Shown here piece after piece: positions 1 to 6,452 of a DNA stretch of 10,780 nucleotides. The notes below the pieces were generated by a model. The model saw only the letters and a list, made by a program, of their open reading frames with translations. It searched no databases and was not told the DNA's origin. The DNA is from an uncultured Erysipelotrichaceae bacterium (GTDB taxonomy: Bacteria; Bacillota_I; Bacilli_A; RF39; UBA660). Position 1 is the first letter of the stretch, and every line of letters begins with the position of its first letter. The position numbers and the translations under genes are program-made. Location of the stretch: contig CADBMO010000031.1 of NCBI GenBank assembly GCA_902795755.1, positions 1 to 10,780 on the forward strand. The letters are read 5' to 3'.

Positions 1-23
1 TTAAGAAAACTAGTTTCCTTCAT
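1..23 (-). CDS. Start of an unknown minus-strand gene (partial, runs off left edge)
   Basis: The reverse strand has a near-ideal SD, AAAGGAGGA (31-39), then seven bases, then ATG at 21-23. Seven further codons are visible before the window ends: M-K-E-T-S-F-L. This is too little to assign a family. The gene lies downstream of the parC terminator on the same strand, so it is probably a separate transcription unit. I found no convincing sigma-A promoter between positions 60 and 130. The start is well supported by the SD; the product is unknown. Confidence 0.6.
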
Positions 24-30
24 TAATATA

Positions 31-61
31 TCCTCCTTTCTATTAATTTCTTAATAGAAAG
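31..61 (-). promoter_or_regulatory. Leader hairpin overlapping the SD of the left-edge gene
   Basis: A perfect 11-bp inverted repeat (arms 36-46 and 51-61) forms a stem on the minus-strand transcript, closed by the four-base loop GAAA. The 3' arm ends in AAAG, the first four bases of the SD (AAAGGAGGA, 31-39), so the folded RNA would partly hide the ribosome binding site. GAAA is a stabilising GNRA tetraloop. The position suggests translational control or 5'-end protection of the mRNA. This is inferred from sequence only. Confidence 0.5.
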
Positions 62-131
62 CATACTAACCTATTTATGGTTCCTCACTATTATTGTTCT
101 ACATAATACATATAAAACCCTCGAAAAAAAT

Positions 132-158
132 AAAAAAAGCAAGTTTAACTTGCTTTTT
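132..158 (-). terminator. Rho-independent terminator of the parE-parC operon
   Basis: The stem GCAAGT / ACTTGC (139-144 and 148-153) with loop TTA is flanked by an A-run and a T-run that extend the pairing. On the minus strand the hairpin is followed by seven T, one A and more T. The parC stop codon (157-159) lies at the base of the stem, so termination begins immediately at the end of the gene. Confidence 0.85.
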
Positions 159-2688
159 AATCAAAATTATCTAGAAAATCATCAATGGTCATAAACTTAT
201 CATCTATTTCTTTTAATGATACTTCCTTTTTCTCTTTTGACTCTTCTTTAGTAACTGGTTTTGATACTTCTTCTACCTTTACATCATCTTTTGAAATAGT
301 AATAGCATCATATACTACATCTATCTTCTTTTTAGATATTGTACTACCTACACTATATCTATCCATAATAGGTATTTCAGTTAGTTTTAACTCATTTACT
401 TTATCATCTGCTTTTATAAAGATATTTTGTTTAGCATTTGATACGTATACCTTAATTACTTCTTGCGGGTTACTCTTTACTTCCCTTAAAAGAAGTAATC
501 CTCTTTTTGCTCTAGATGTTTTTTCAAACTCTGATAACTTAATACGTTTTGCTAATCCTTTATGAGTAATTACGGTAACGTATTCAGATTCACCATCAAA
601 TACACATGCTGATGCGACAATATCATCTTTTAAGTTAATTGCTTTAACACCAGCGGTTCTAAGTCCAATTGTTGGTATTTCTGATCTATCATACCAAAGT
701 CCATAACCTTTTTTAGTTGCAATAAATACTTCGTTATAAGAATCAATTGTTACATCAATTACTTCATCATTGTCTTTTAGTTTAATAAACGTAATCGGTT
801 TAGAATAACGCTGTACCACAAAGTCAGATAAAAGTGATTTTTTAACCATACCGCCTTTGGTAAAGGTTATTATCTCACGATTATTAAATTCTTTAACTGG
901 TATTGATTTAATTATTCTTTCATCCTGACCTATTGGAATAACATTACTAATGTGTTTACCTAAATCTTTCCACTTTAATTCTGGAAGTTCATGAACTGGT
1001 ACAAATAAATAATTACCTTTATTAGTAAATAATAATAACGTATCAAGTGTATTTTGTTCATATAATCCAATTACAAAGTCATCTTCCTTGACGGTTGTAT
1101 CTTCACCTTCAGATGCAGCATAAGACTTTTTAGATACACGTTTAACATATCCATCATTTGTTACAACTGTTATAACATCCTCTTTAGGTATCATAGCTTG
1201 CATATCTATTTTTATTTCTGTTATTTCATCTTTTATTGTAGTTTTTCTATCTACTGCAAACTCTTTTTTAACTTTACGCAACTCTTCTTTAATAACTTTC
1301 TTTAACTCATTTTCATCATTTAAAATTAATTCATATTCTTTAATGGCCTCTTCTAAAGCCTTCATTTCGTTTTCTACGTCAGTTATATCAGTATTAGTTA
1401 ATCTATATAATTGTAACATTACAATAGCAGTTGCTTGTTTTTCAGTAAAATCAAATTCCTTTACTAAGTTAACAATTGCATCTGCTTTATTTTTAGATGC
1501 TCTAATTACTTTTATTACTTCATCTAAAATACTAATAGCTTTTATTAAACCTTCTAAGATATGATATCTTTCTTTTGCATGATCTAAATCAAACCTTGTT
1601 CTTCTTCTTACTACTTCTTTTTTATGATCAATAAACGCATCTAGTATCTTTAATACTCCTACTTGTCTTGGCCTTCTACCTAATATTGCAATCATATTAA
1701 AACTATAATTAATTTGCATATCGGTATTTTTTAACAAATAATTTGTAATTAATTCTGCGTTTGCATCTTTTTTAAGTTCAATTACGATTCTAAGTTCACC
1801 ACGTGATGTTTCATCTCTAACATCAGCGATACCTTCTACTTTTTTATCTATTCTAATATCATTCATCTTTTTAACAAGCATAGCTTTATTAACTTCAAAT
1901 GGTATCTCGGTAATAACTATGTTTTGTTTACCTTTTTCCTTTACTATTTCGTATCTTGATTTAACAATTATTTTACCCTTACCACTTTCGTATGCTTTTT
2001 TTATCTCATCAGCACCTTCAATTACTCCACCAGTTGGAAAATCAGGCCCTGGCATAACTGATAAAATTGTATCAAGTCTACAATCAGGTGAATCAATTCT
2101 TTTTATTACCGCATCAATTGTCTCACCCAAGTTATGTGTTGGAATATTTGTTGCATAACCTGCTGATATACCAGTTGAACCATTTACTAAAAGGTTTGGA
2201 AAACCTGCTGGTAAAACTACTGGTTCTTTTAACGTATCATCATAGTTAGGTGCCATTTCAACAGTATCTTTGTTAATATCTTCTAATAACACGTTACTAA
2301 TTTTAGAAAGTCTAGCTTCCGTATAACGCATTGCAGCCGCACCATCGCCATCCATAGAACCATTGTTACCATGCATATCAATGTAAGGTGTTTCCATCTT
2401 CCAATCCTGACTCATACGTACCATTGCATCATATATAGATGAATCTCCATGTGGGTGATAATTACCCATTATTTCACCTACTGCCTTAGCACTTTTACGA
2501 TACTTCTTATCATAGGTGTTACCAGATTTATACATACCATATAAAATACGTCTTTGTACTGGTTTTAAGCCATCTCTAATATCAGGAAGCGCACGATCAA
2601 GTATTATGGTTTTAGCATATCTACCAAAACGTTCACCCATTATTTCTTCTAAAGAATACTCTTCTATTCTTTGTAATAATTCAGACAT
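157..2688 (-). CDS. parC: DNA topoisomerase IV subunit A
   Basis: This is the breakage-reunion subunit of topoisomerase IV, which works as ParC2ParE2 to unlink replicated chromosomes. The 843-residue product is full length. The catalytic tyrosine is Y122, in AAAMRYTEARLSK. The quinolone-resistance-determining region (about 71-91) includes HPHGDSSIYDAM, with S83 and D87 at the positions of pneumococcal ParC S79 and D83, so both residues are of the unmutated type. The tower and coiled-coil gate run to about residue 495, followed by the beta-pinwheel domain. The pinwheel lacks the QRRGGKG GyrA box, which with the parE neighbour favours ParC over GyrA. The C-terminus is a charged, acidic tail (about 805-843). 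The ATG is preceded by a strong SD, GGAGGTG (2694-2700), which directly abuts the stop of the upstream gene and implies translational coupling. Confidence 0.96.
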   Translation of the reverse strand: MSELLQRIEEYSLEEIMGERFGRYAKTIILDRALPDIRDGLKPVQRRILYGMYKSGNTYDKKYRKSAKAVGEIMGNYHPHGDSSIYDAMVRMSQDWKMETPYIDMHGNNGSMDGDGAAAMRYTEARLSKISNVLLEDINKDTVEMAPNYDDTLKEPVVLPAGFPNLLVNGSTGISAGYATNIPTHNLGETIDAVIKRIDSPDCRLDTILSVMPGPDFPTGGVIEGADEIKKAYESGKGKIIVKSRYEIVKEKGKQNIVITEIPFEVNKAMLVKKMNDIRIDKKVEGIADVRDETSRGELRIVIELKKDANAELITNYLLKNTDMQINYSFNMIAILGRRPRQVGVLKILDAFIDHKKEVVRRRTRFDLDHAKERYHILEGLIKAISILDEVIKVIRASKNKADAIVNLVKEFDFTEKQATAIVMLQLYRLTNTDITDVENEMKALEEAIKEYELILNDENELKKVIKEELRKVKKEFAVDRKTTIKDEITEIKIDMQAMIPKEDVITVVTNDGYVKRVSKKSYAASEGEDTTVKEDDFVIGLYEQNTLDTLLLFTNKGNYLFVPVHELPELKWKDLGKHISNVIPIGQDERIIKSIPVKEFNNREIITFTKGGMVKKSLLSDFVVQRYSKPITFIKLKDNDEVIDVTIDSYNEVFIATKKGYGLWYDRSEIPTIGLRTAGVKAINLKDDIVASACVFDGESEYVTVITHKGLAKRIKLSEFEKTSRAKRGLLLLREVKSNPQEVIKVYVSNAKQNIFIKADDKVNELKLTEIPIMDRYSVGSTISKKKIDVVYDAITISKDDVKVEEVSKPVTKEESKEKKEVSLKEIDDKFMTIDDFLDNFD

Positions 2689-2700
2689 AACTTCACCTCC

Positions 2701-3318
2701 CTATATTAATTCATCAAAATTACTTATTTTATTATTTAATTTCTCTAAAAATTGTGCAATATGACTTCCATCAGCAAACCCATGATGAATTAACATTGCT
2801 AAATCTACGTAGTAATTTCCATTTTCTTCTTGTACTTTATCCCAGGTAAACTGTGGAATAGTAATATTTCTATCAAATGGTGTAACAAGTTGGCTAAACG
2901 TAAACTCTGGAACACAAGAAAACCATATTTCACCTTCATCTATTGGTTCAAATACAATGTGTTTTTCTCTAAATTCTTTTTGCTTTTCAATAAAAGTATT
3001 TCTAAAACTTTTTAAGTTGTTTTCATAGAAACTCATAAACCCAATTTCATCATCATTATACTTTTCAACCATATTAGCGCGTAATTTATCATATTTATAT
3101 ATTTTTCCTTTTTCACATCTATATTTAAAACAATCCATTTCGTTTGCCACAGACGTTATTAAATAAATCATTGTTGCATAAAATCTTTTATTAACTTTAC
3201 AATAATCATATACATTTGTAACATTTACTTTTGTAGTAAGCATTATAAAAGGATTTTCCCTTGAATTATATATATCAAATATTTGTTGTCTATCAAAATT
3301 CTTTACTTCAGTTCTCAT
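2701..3318 (-). CDS. Chloramphenicol acetyltransferase-like (CatA family) protein inside the topoisomerase IV operon
   Basis: The 205-residue protein has the layout of classical type A chloramphenicol O-acetyltransferases, trimeric cytoplasmic enzymes that move acetyl from acetyl-CoA to a hydroxyl. The signature HHxxxDG appears as LIHHGFADGSHIAQFL: H179 is the predicted catalytic base and D183 the structural aspartate. The N-terminal half (YNSRENPFIMLTTKVNVT, then KRFYATMIYLIT) and the central CVPEFTFSQLVTPFD segment follow the CatA pattern. It is slightly shorter than typical resistance enzymes (about 215 residues). The catalytic-site serine of CATIII (S148) appears to be replaced by threonine or shifted, so activity on chloramphenicol is uncertain. 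The ATG lies one base after the parE stop, with GAGG inside the parE 3' end as SD. The TAG stop touches the parC SD. The gene is clearly co-transcribed with parE and parC. A different acyl acceptor is possible. Confidence 0.85.
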   Translation of the reverse strand: MRTEVKNFDRQQIFDIYNSRENPFIMLTTKVNVTNVYDYCKVNKRFYATMIYLITSVANEMDCFKYRCEKGKIYKYDKLRANMVEKYNDDEIGFMSFYENNLKSFRNTFIEKQKEFREKHIVFEPIDEGEIWFSCVPEFTFSQLVTPFDRNITIPQFTWDKVQEENGNYYVDLAMLIHHGFADGSHIAQFLEKLNNKISNFDELI

Positions 3319-3319
3319 A

Positions 3320-5239
3320 CTAAGACCTCAACATTTCATAATTATCTTCTAAAGTAAAATCAACGTTTTCTTCTATCCATTCTTTTCTAGGTTCTACCTT
3401 ATCACCCATTAGAATAGATACTCTTTTTTCTGCTAAGGCAACATCAGTTATCTTAACTTGTATTAAACTACGTTTATTAGGATCCATGGTAGTTTCCCAT
3501 AATTGAGTAGCATCCATCTCACCTAGACCTTTATACCTTTGAAGGTCAGTGATTTTCTTATCTTTAGTTACCTCTTTTAATTCCTCATCAGAATATGCAT
3601 AAACTTCATCTTTTTTACCAAAGTCTACTTTGTATAAAGGAGGGTTAGCGATATACACCTTACCTGCTTCAACAAGTGGTCTCATATACCTATAAAAGAA
3701 CGTTACTAAAAGTACTTGTATATGACAACCATCATCATCAGCATCAGTCATGATAATTATTTTATCATAATTACAATCTTCTATATGAAAGTCTGGCCCT
3801 ACTCCCGCACCAATCGTATATATTAACGTATTTATTTCAGCATTTTTATAAGCTTCATCTATTGTACAACGTTCTGTATTTAACACTTTACCACGAAGTG
3901 GTAAGATTGCTTGATAGTTTCTATCCCTACCATTTTTAGCAGAACCACCTGCCGAATCACCCTCTACTATGAATAACTCGTTTTTCTTAGGATCTTTTTT
4001 AGTAGCAGGTGCAAGTTTATCAGAAAGGTTCTTTTCTTTTGAGCTTTTTGTTTTTCCTTTTCTAGCTTCTTCCCTTGCTTTTCTTGCTGCTTCTCTAGCT
4101 TGTTTTCCTTTTAATGCTTTATTTATTATATCAGTTGCAATAGCTTTATTTTCTTCTAAAAAGTATTGCATCTTTTCATATACTAAGCCTTCTACTGCTG
4201 TTTTAGCAACAGGAGTACCTAATTTACCTTTGGTTTGTCCTTCAAATTGTAATAAATCTTCAGGTACTTTTAAAGATAGAATTACGGTTAATCCTTCCCT
4301 AACGTCACTACCTTCAAAGTTTTTATCCTTAGCTTTTAAATACCCATTAGCCTTAGCATAATCATTAAACACTTTAGTAAGTGCACTTTTAAGACCTACT
4401 TCATGAGATCCTCCATCACTTGTTTTTACATTATTAACAAATGATACAACATTCTCATTATAAGAGTCAGTATACTGCATTGCACACTCTATCTCTATTT
4501 TGTTTTTAACACCTTCAAAACCAACTACGTTATGTAGTGTTTTTTTACCTTCATTTAAATAAGCAACAAACTCTTCAAGTCCTCTTTCATAATGAAAGTG
4601 TGCTTCTTTTTCATCTTCTTCATCTATTACGTCTATCATTAAACCTTTAATTAAAAAAGCAGATTCTTGCATTCTTTCACAAATCGTTGTAAAAGAAAAA
4701 TTTGTTGTAGAAAATATCTCATCATCTGGCATAAATCTAACGGTAGTACCAGTTCTATTAGTAGTACCTATCTTCTTTAAATCTTCATCTAGATGCCCAC
4801 CGTTTTTAAATGATATTTCATATTTACCACCATCACGATTAATATTAACTACCATCCATTTTGATAACGCATTAACAACCGATGCACCAACACCATGAAG
4901 TCCACCAGATACTTTATATCCACCTTCTTGGAATTTTCCACCAGCATGAAGTACAGTATAAATAACCTCTGGAGTAGATTTCCCAGAAGCATGTTTACCA
5001 ACTGGTACACCACGACCTTCATCTGATACAGAAACAGACCCATCTTTGTGTAAGATAATTTTTAAATGATTACCATAACCATTTATTGCTTCATCTATAC
5101 CATTATCAACTATTTCCCATACTAAATGATGCAGTCCACGTTTATCAGTAGATCCTATATACATACCAGGCCTTTTTCTAACGGCCTCTAATCCTTCTAA
5201 TATTTTAATTGATGATTCATCATATGTTTGTTTTGCCAT
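3320..5239 (-). CDS. parE: DNA topoisomerase IV subunit B (ATPase)
   Basis: This is the ATP-driven subunit of topoisomerase IV. Numbering is from the chosen ATG (639 residues). The GHKL ATPase domain shows EIVDNGIDEA (N46 binds Mg-ATP), the SDEGRGVPV motif with D73, and GGLHGVGAS (112-120). The transducer follows. The TOPRIM domain has EGDSAGGSAK (E426), PLRGK and IMTDADDDGCH (D499, D501, D503), then QRYKGLGEMDATQLWETTMDP. DDDGCH where GyrB usually has VDGSH, and the parC partner, favour ParE. An in-frame GTG at 5252-5254 would add five residues but lies inside the SD (AGGTGG, 5251-5256). ATG at 5237-5239, followed by AKQTYDESSIKILEGLEAVRKRPG, fits the family start. It is the first gene of the parE-acetyltransferase-parC operon. 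Confidence 0.96.
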   Translation of the reverse strand: MAKQTYDESSIKILEGLEAVRKRPGMYIGSTDKRGLHHLVWEIVDNGIDEAINGYGNHLKIILHKDGSVSVSDEGRGVPVGKHASGKSTPEVIYTVLHAGGKFQEGGYKVSGGLHGVGASVVNALSKWMVVNINRDGGKYEISFKNGGHLDEDLKKIGTTNRTGTTVRFMPDDEIFSTTNFSFTTICERMQESAFLIKGLMIDVIDEEDEKEAHFHYERGLEEFVAYLNEGKKTLHNVVGFEGVKNKIEIECAMQYTDSYNENVVSFVNNVKTSDGGSHEVGLKSALTKVFNDYAKANGYLKAKDKNFEGSDVREGLTVILSLKVPEDLLQFEGQTKGKLGTPVAKTAVEGLVYEKMQYFLEENKAIATDIINKALKGKQAREAARKAREEARKGKTKSSKEKNLSDKLAPATKKDPKKNELFIVEGDSAGGSAKNGRDRNYQAILPLRGKVLNTERCTIDEAYKNAEINTLIYTIGAGVGPDFHIEDCNYDKIIIMTDADDDGCHIQVLLVTFFYRYMRPLVEAGKVYIANPPLYKVDFGKKDEVYAYSDEELKEVTKDKKITDLQRYKGLGEMDATQLWETTMDPNKRSLIQVKITDVALAEKRVSILMGDKVEPRKEWIEENVDFTLEDNYEMLRS

Positions 5240-5271
5240 ATAATTATATCCCACCTATCTATACCTATAAA

Positions 5272-5301
5272 ATTATAACATAATAAAAGAAAAAAATGCA
5301 A
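5272..5301 (-). promoter_or_regulatory. Putative sigma-A promoter of the parE operon
   Basis: On the minus strand, TTGCAT (5296-5301) is followed by an 18-base T-rich spacer and a consensus -10 TATAAT (5272-5277). It lies about 30 bases upstream of the parE start, in an otherwise gene-free stretch. The -35 is a partial match and the spacer is one base longer than ideal. Confidence 0.55.
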
Positions 5302-5331
5302 AATTCTTTACATTTTTTTACGTCTAATCAT

Positions 5332-5670
5332 CTATCTTACTTTATGTGTTTCATTAATAACAAACATAGGTTCTTCTCTTAATACATCCCTACATATTTT
5401 TTCTTTTGTTATATCTTGATCAGTTTCTTTTAATTTTTTCCCAAAACATCAACAATTGCTTCCTGAACAGTAGAAGATTTTTCGTAGCATCCTCTTACTA
5501 TATCTGGAGCATCATGAAATTCTTGGGAGGTTTCATAATAAGAGTATGCTATTGTTCTATATAGTTTAATACTTTCTAATATCTTCAGAACTTAATATTT
5601 GTTTATTAATTCCCCTTTTTATATCATTACTATCTGGTAACTTATCTCCACAATATTTGCACCTATGCAT
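5332..5670 (-). pseudogene. Frameshifted small gene beginning with a zinc-knuckle-like CxxC
   Basis: Three consecutive minus-strand frames join into one plausible product of about 113 codons. It starts at ATG 5668-5670 (weak SD GGTGA) as MHRCKYCGDKLPDSNDIKRG and stops in frame 1 at 5566-5568. A second frame continues as ESIKLYRTIAYSYYETSQEF and then HDAPDIVRGCYEKSSTVQEA, ending shortly after VDVLGKN. The third resumes as KKLKETDQDITKEKICRDVL and ends REEPMFVINETHKVR with TAG at 5332-5334. The first break lies between 5566 and 5594. The second is at the GGGAAAAAA homopolymer (5434-5442), a typical slippage or sequencing-error site. The two shifts have opposite sign. Only one CxxC pair is seen. 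I do not recognise the family. A weak promoter-like TTGCTT-16-TATTAT lies upstream. Decay, sequencing error and recoding all remain possible; decay is most likely. Confidence 0.55.
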
Positions 5671-5703
5671 ACTATCACCAATTAAATAATATCATTATAA
5701 AAT

Positions 5704-5727
5704 GAAAAAGCAACAAACTATTGTGCT
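5704..5727 (-). terminator. Probable terminator at the end of yneF
   Basis: On the minus strand, AGCACAA pairs with TTGTTGCT (one bulged T) around a short loop, followed by TTTTTC. The yneF stop codon (5718-5720) lies within this hairpin, at the 3' edge of its first arm and the loop. The stem is short, so it is weaker than the parC terminator. Confidence 0.45.
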
Positions 5728-5933
5728 CTGTTCATTGCTTTCATAATTTGATTAACTTGTTTTTGATTAGGAGTTCTTCCCATTTGTTGCATCATTATTT
5801 TAATCATTTTTTCATTTATTGGTGGATTCTTCTTTAAATACTTCTTCATAAGAAATCTTGCTCCAAAGAATCCTATAATAAGACCTGCAACTAATCCTAT
5901 AACAATGTATAAAATACATTCTAATGTTGACAT
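5718..5933 (-). CDS. yneF: YneF family (UPF0154) small membrane protein
   Basis: The 71-residue protein has one N-terminal transmembrane segment (about 6-25, CILYIVIGLVAGLIIGFFGA), then a basic, proline-containing cytoplasmic part: KKYLKKNPPINEKM, then MMQQMGRTPNQKQVNQIMKAM. KKNPPIN and the M(M)QQMGxxPxQKxxNQ block are the hallmarks of UPF0154/YneF, found across Bacilli and Mollicutes. Its exact role is not established. The frame is open six codons further upstream to ATG 5949-5951. I chose ATG 5931-5933 because AAAGGA (5943-5948) lies at SD distance before it, and MSTLE matches the family's MSTL start. It follows the sirA-like gene after 39 bases with no clear promoter, so it is probably co-transcribed with it. 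Confidence 0.9.
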   Translation of the reverse strand: MSTLECILYIVIGLVAGLIIGFFGARFLMKKYLKKNPPINEKMIKIMMQQMGRTPNQKQVNQIMKAMNRAQ

Positions 5934-5972
5934 ATTATCAATTCCTTTCATAACTAATTTTACTAAAATATT

Positions 5973-6398
5973 TTATTTAATACAAGCCCTACGCATGACT
6001 TTATTTAACCAAAAATAGTCTTTATTTTTAAAATCACATACAAATATATTGTTTTCATTTAATAATTCATTTAAAAAACATGGCATATTACTATTAGCTT
6101 TTATTTTTATATACGTATTATAAAGCATAAGCTTTGTCTTTTCATTACCATCATCATAATAATGATTATTATTTATTTTTTTATAATATCTATGATACAT
6201 ATAACTATTTTCTAATAAATAATTAATCTTTGCCCTATCATATGTATTAATCATTTGTTTAAACAAACGATAAGAAATATCAATATTATTCTTTGACGAT
6301 CTATATATTTGTTCAAACATTTTATATAAATATATTTCTTTATTATTATAAAGATTTAAAAACGTATCATTAATTTTAAATAAGTAATATGTTCTCAT
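5973..6398 (-). CDS. sirA: SirA-like protein (sporulation inhibitor of replication family)
   Basis: In Bacillus subtilis SirA (YneE) binds DnaA domain I and blocks new rounds of replication when sporulation begins. This 141-residue protein shares the family's opening pattern RxYYLFKINDTFLNLY. F13, N15 and Y17 line up, from memory, with B. subtilis F14, N16 and Y18, of which F14 and Y18 are implicated in DnaA contact. It also shares the closing pattern CDFKNKDYFWLN (121-132), comparable to DFNSKRYGWLN. The middle is rich in Asn, Tyr and Lys and poorly conserved. Position between tkt and yneF is exactly that of sirA in Bacillus. The frame is open ten codons upstream, but ATG 6396-6398 follows SD AGAGGTG by eight bases and is the better start. 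Overall identity looks low, so function is inferred from ends, size and context. Confidence 0.75.
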   Translation of the reverse strand: MRTYYLFKINDTFLNLYNNKEIYLYKMFEQIYRSSKNNIDISYRLFKQMINTYDRAKINYLLENSYMYHRYYKKINNNHYYDDGNEKTKLMLYNTYIKIKANSNMPCFLNELLNENNIFVCDFKNKDYFWLNKVMRRACIK

Positions 6399-6444
6399 AT
6401 AAAAAACACCTCTTTTAAAGAATAACAAATATTCTTTAAAAAAG
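6399..6444 (-). promoter_or_regulatory. Intercistronic hairpin over the sirA SD; terminator or translational switch
   Basis: Arms 6410-6424 and 6430-6444 form a 15-bp stem on the minus-strand RNA (14 Watson-Crick pairs and one G-U) around the five-base loop TTTGT. The 3' arm contains AAAAGAG, most of the sirA SD (AAAAGAGGTG, 6407-6416). After three unpaired bases comes a run of six T (6401-6406). The element could therefore end tkt transcription, hide the sirA ribosome site, or both. The stem is AT-rich, so stability needs calculation. Confidence 0.6.
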
Positions 6445-6445
6445 A

Positions 6446-6452
6446 TGTCGAA
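6446..6452. promoter_or_regulatory. Perfect Spo0A-box heptamer upstream of the sirA-like gene
   Basis: TGTCGAA (plus strand; TTCGACA on the coding strand) matches the core of the Spo0A-phosphate binding site. It lies immediately after the tkt stop codon, about 50 bases before the sirA-like start. B. subtilis sirA is under Spo0A control, which makes the position meaningful. A seven-base match alone is weak, and I see no good -10 at the spacing expected for a Spo0A-activated promoter; TATTCT (6419-6424) is the closest. Confidence 0.4.

Noticed and set aside
185..565. Plus-strand open frame of 126 codons inside the parC 3' end
   Set aside because: It is Ser/Thr/Phe-rich antisense of the charged ParC tail, with no SD and no recognisable motif.
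2701..3318. Calling the acetyltransferase a chloramphenicol resistance gene
   Set aside because: The catalytic motif is present, but substrate-pocket residues are diverged and the operon context is housekeeping. There are no mobile-element signs beside it.
3969..4361. Plus-strand open frame of 130 codons inside parE
   Set aside because: It is antisense to the conserved ParE TOPRIM and linker region, has no SD, and reads as Ser/Phe/Leu-rich antisense sequence.
5240..5254. GTG at 5252-5254 as the parE start, adding five residues
   Set aside because: The GTG is part of the SD AGGTGG, and the extension (MGYNY) does not resemble ParE N-termini. ATG 5237-5239 gives the usual start.
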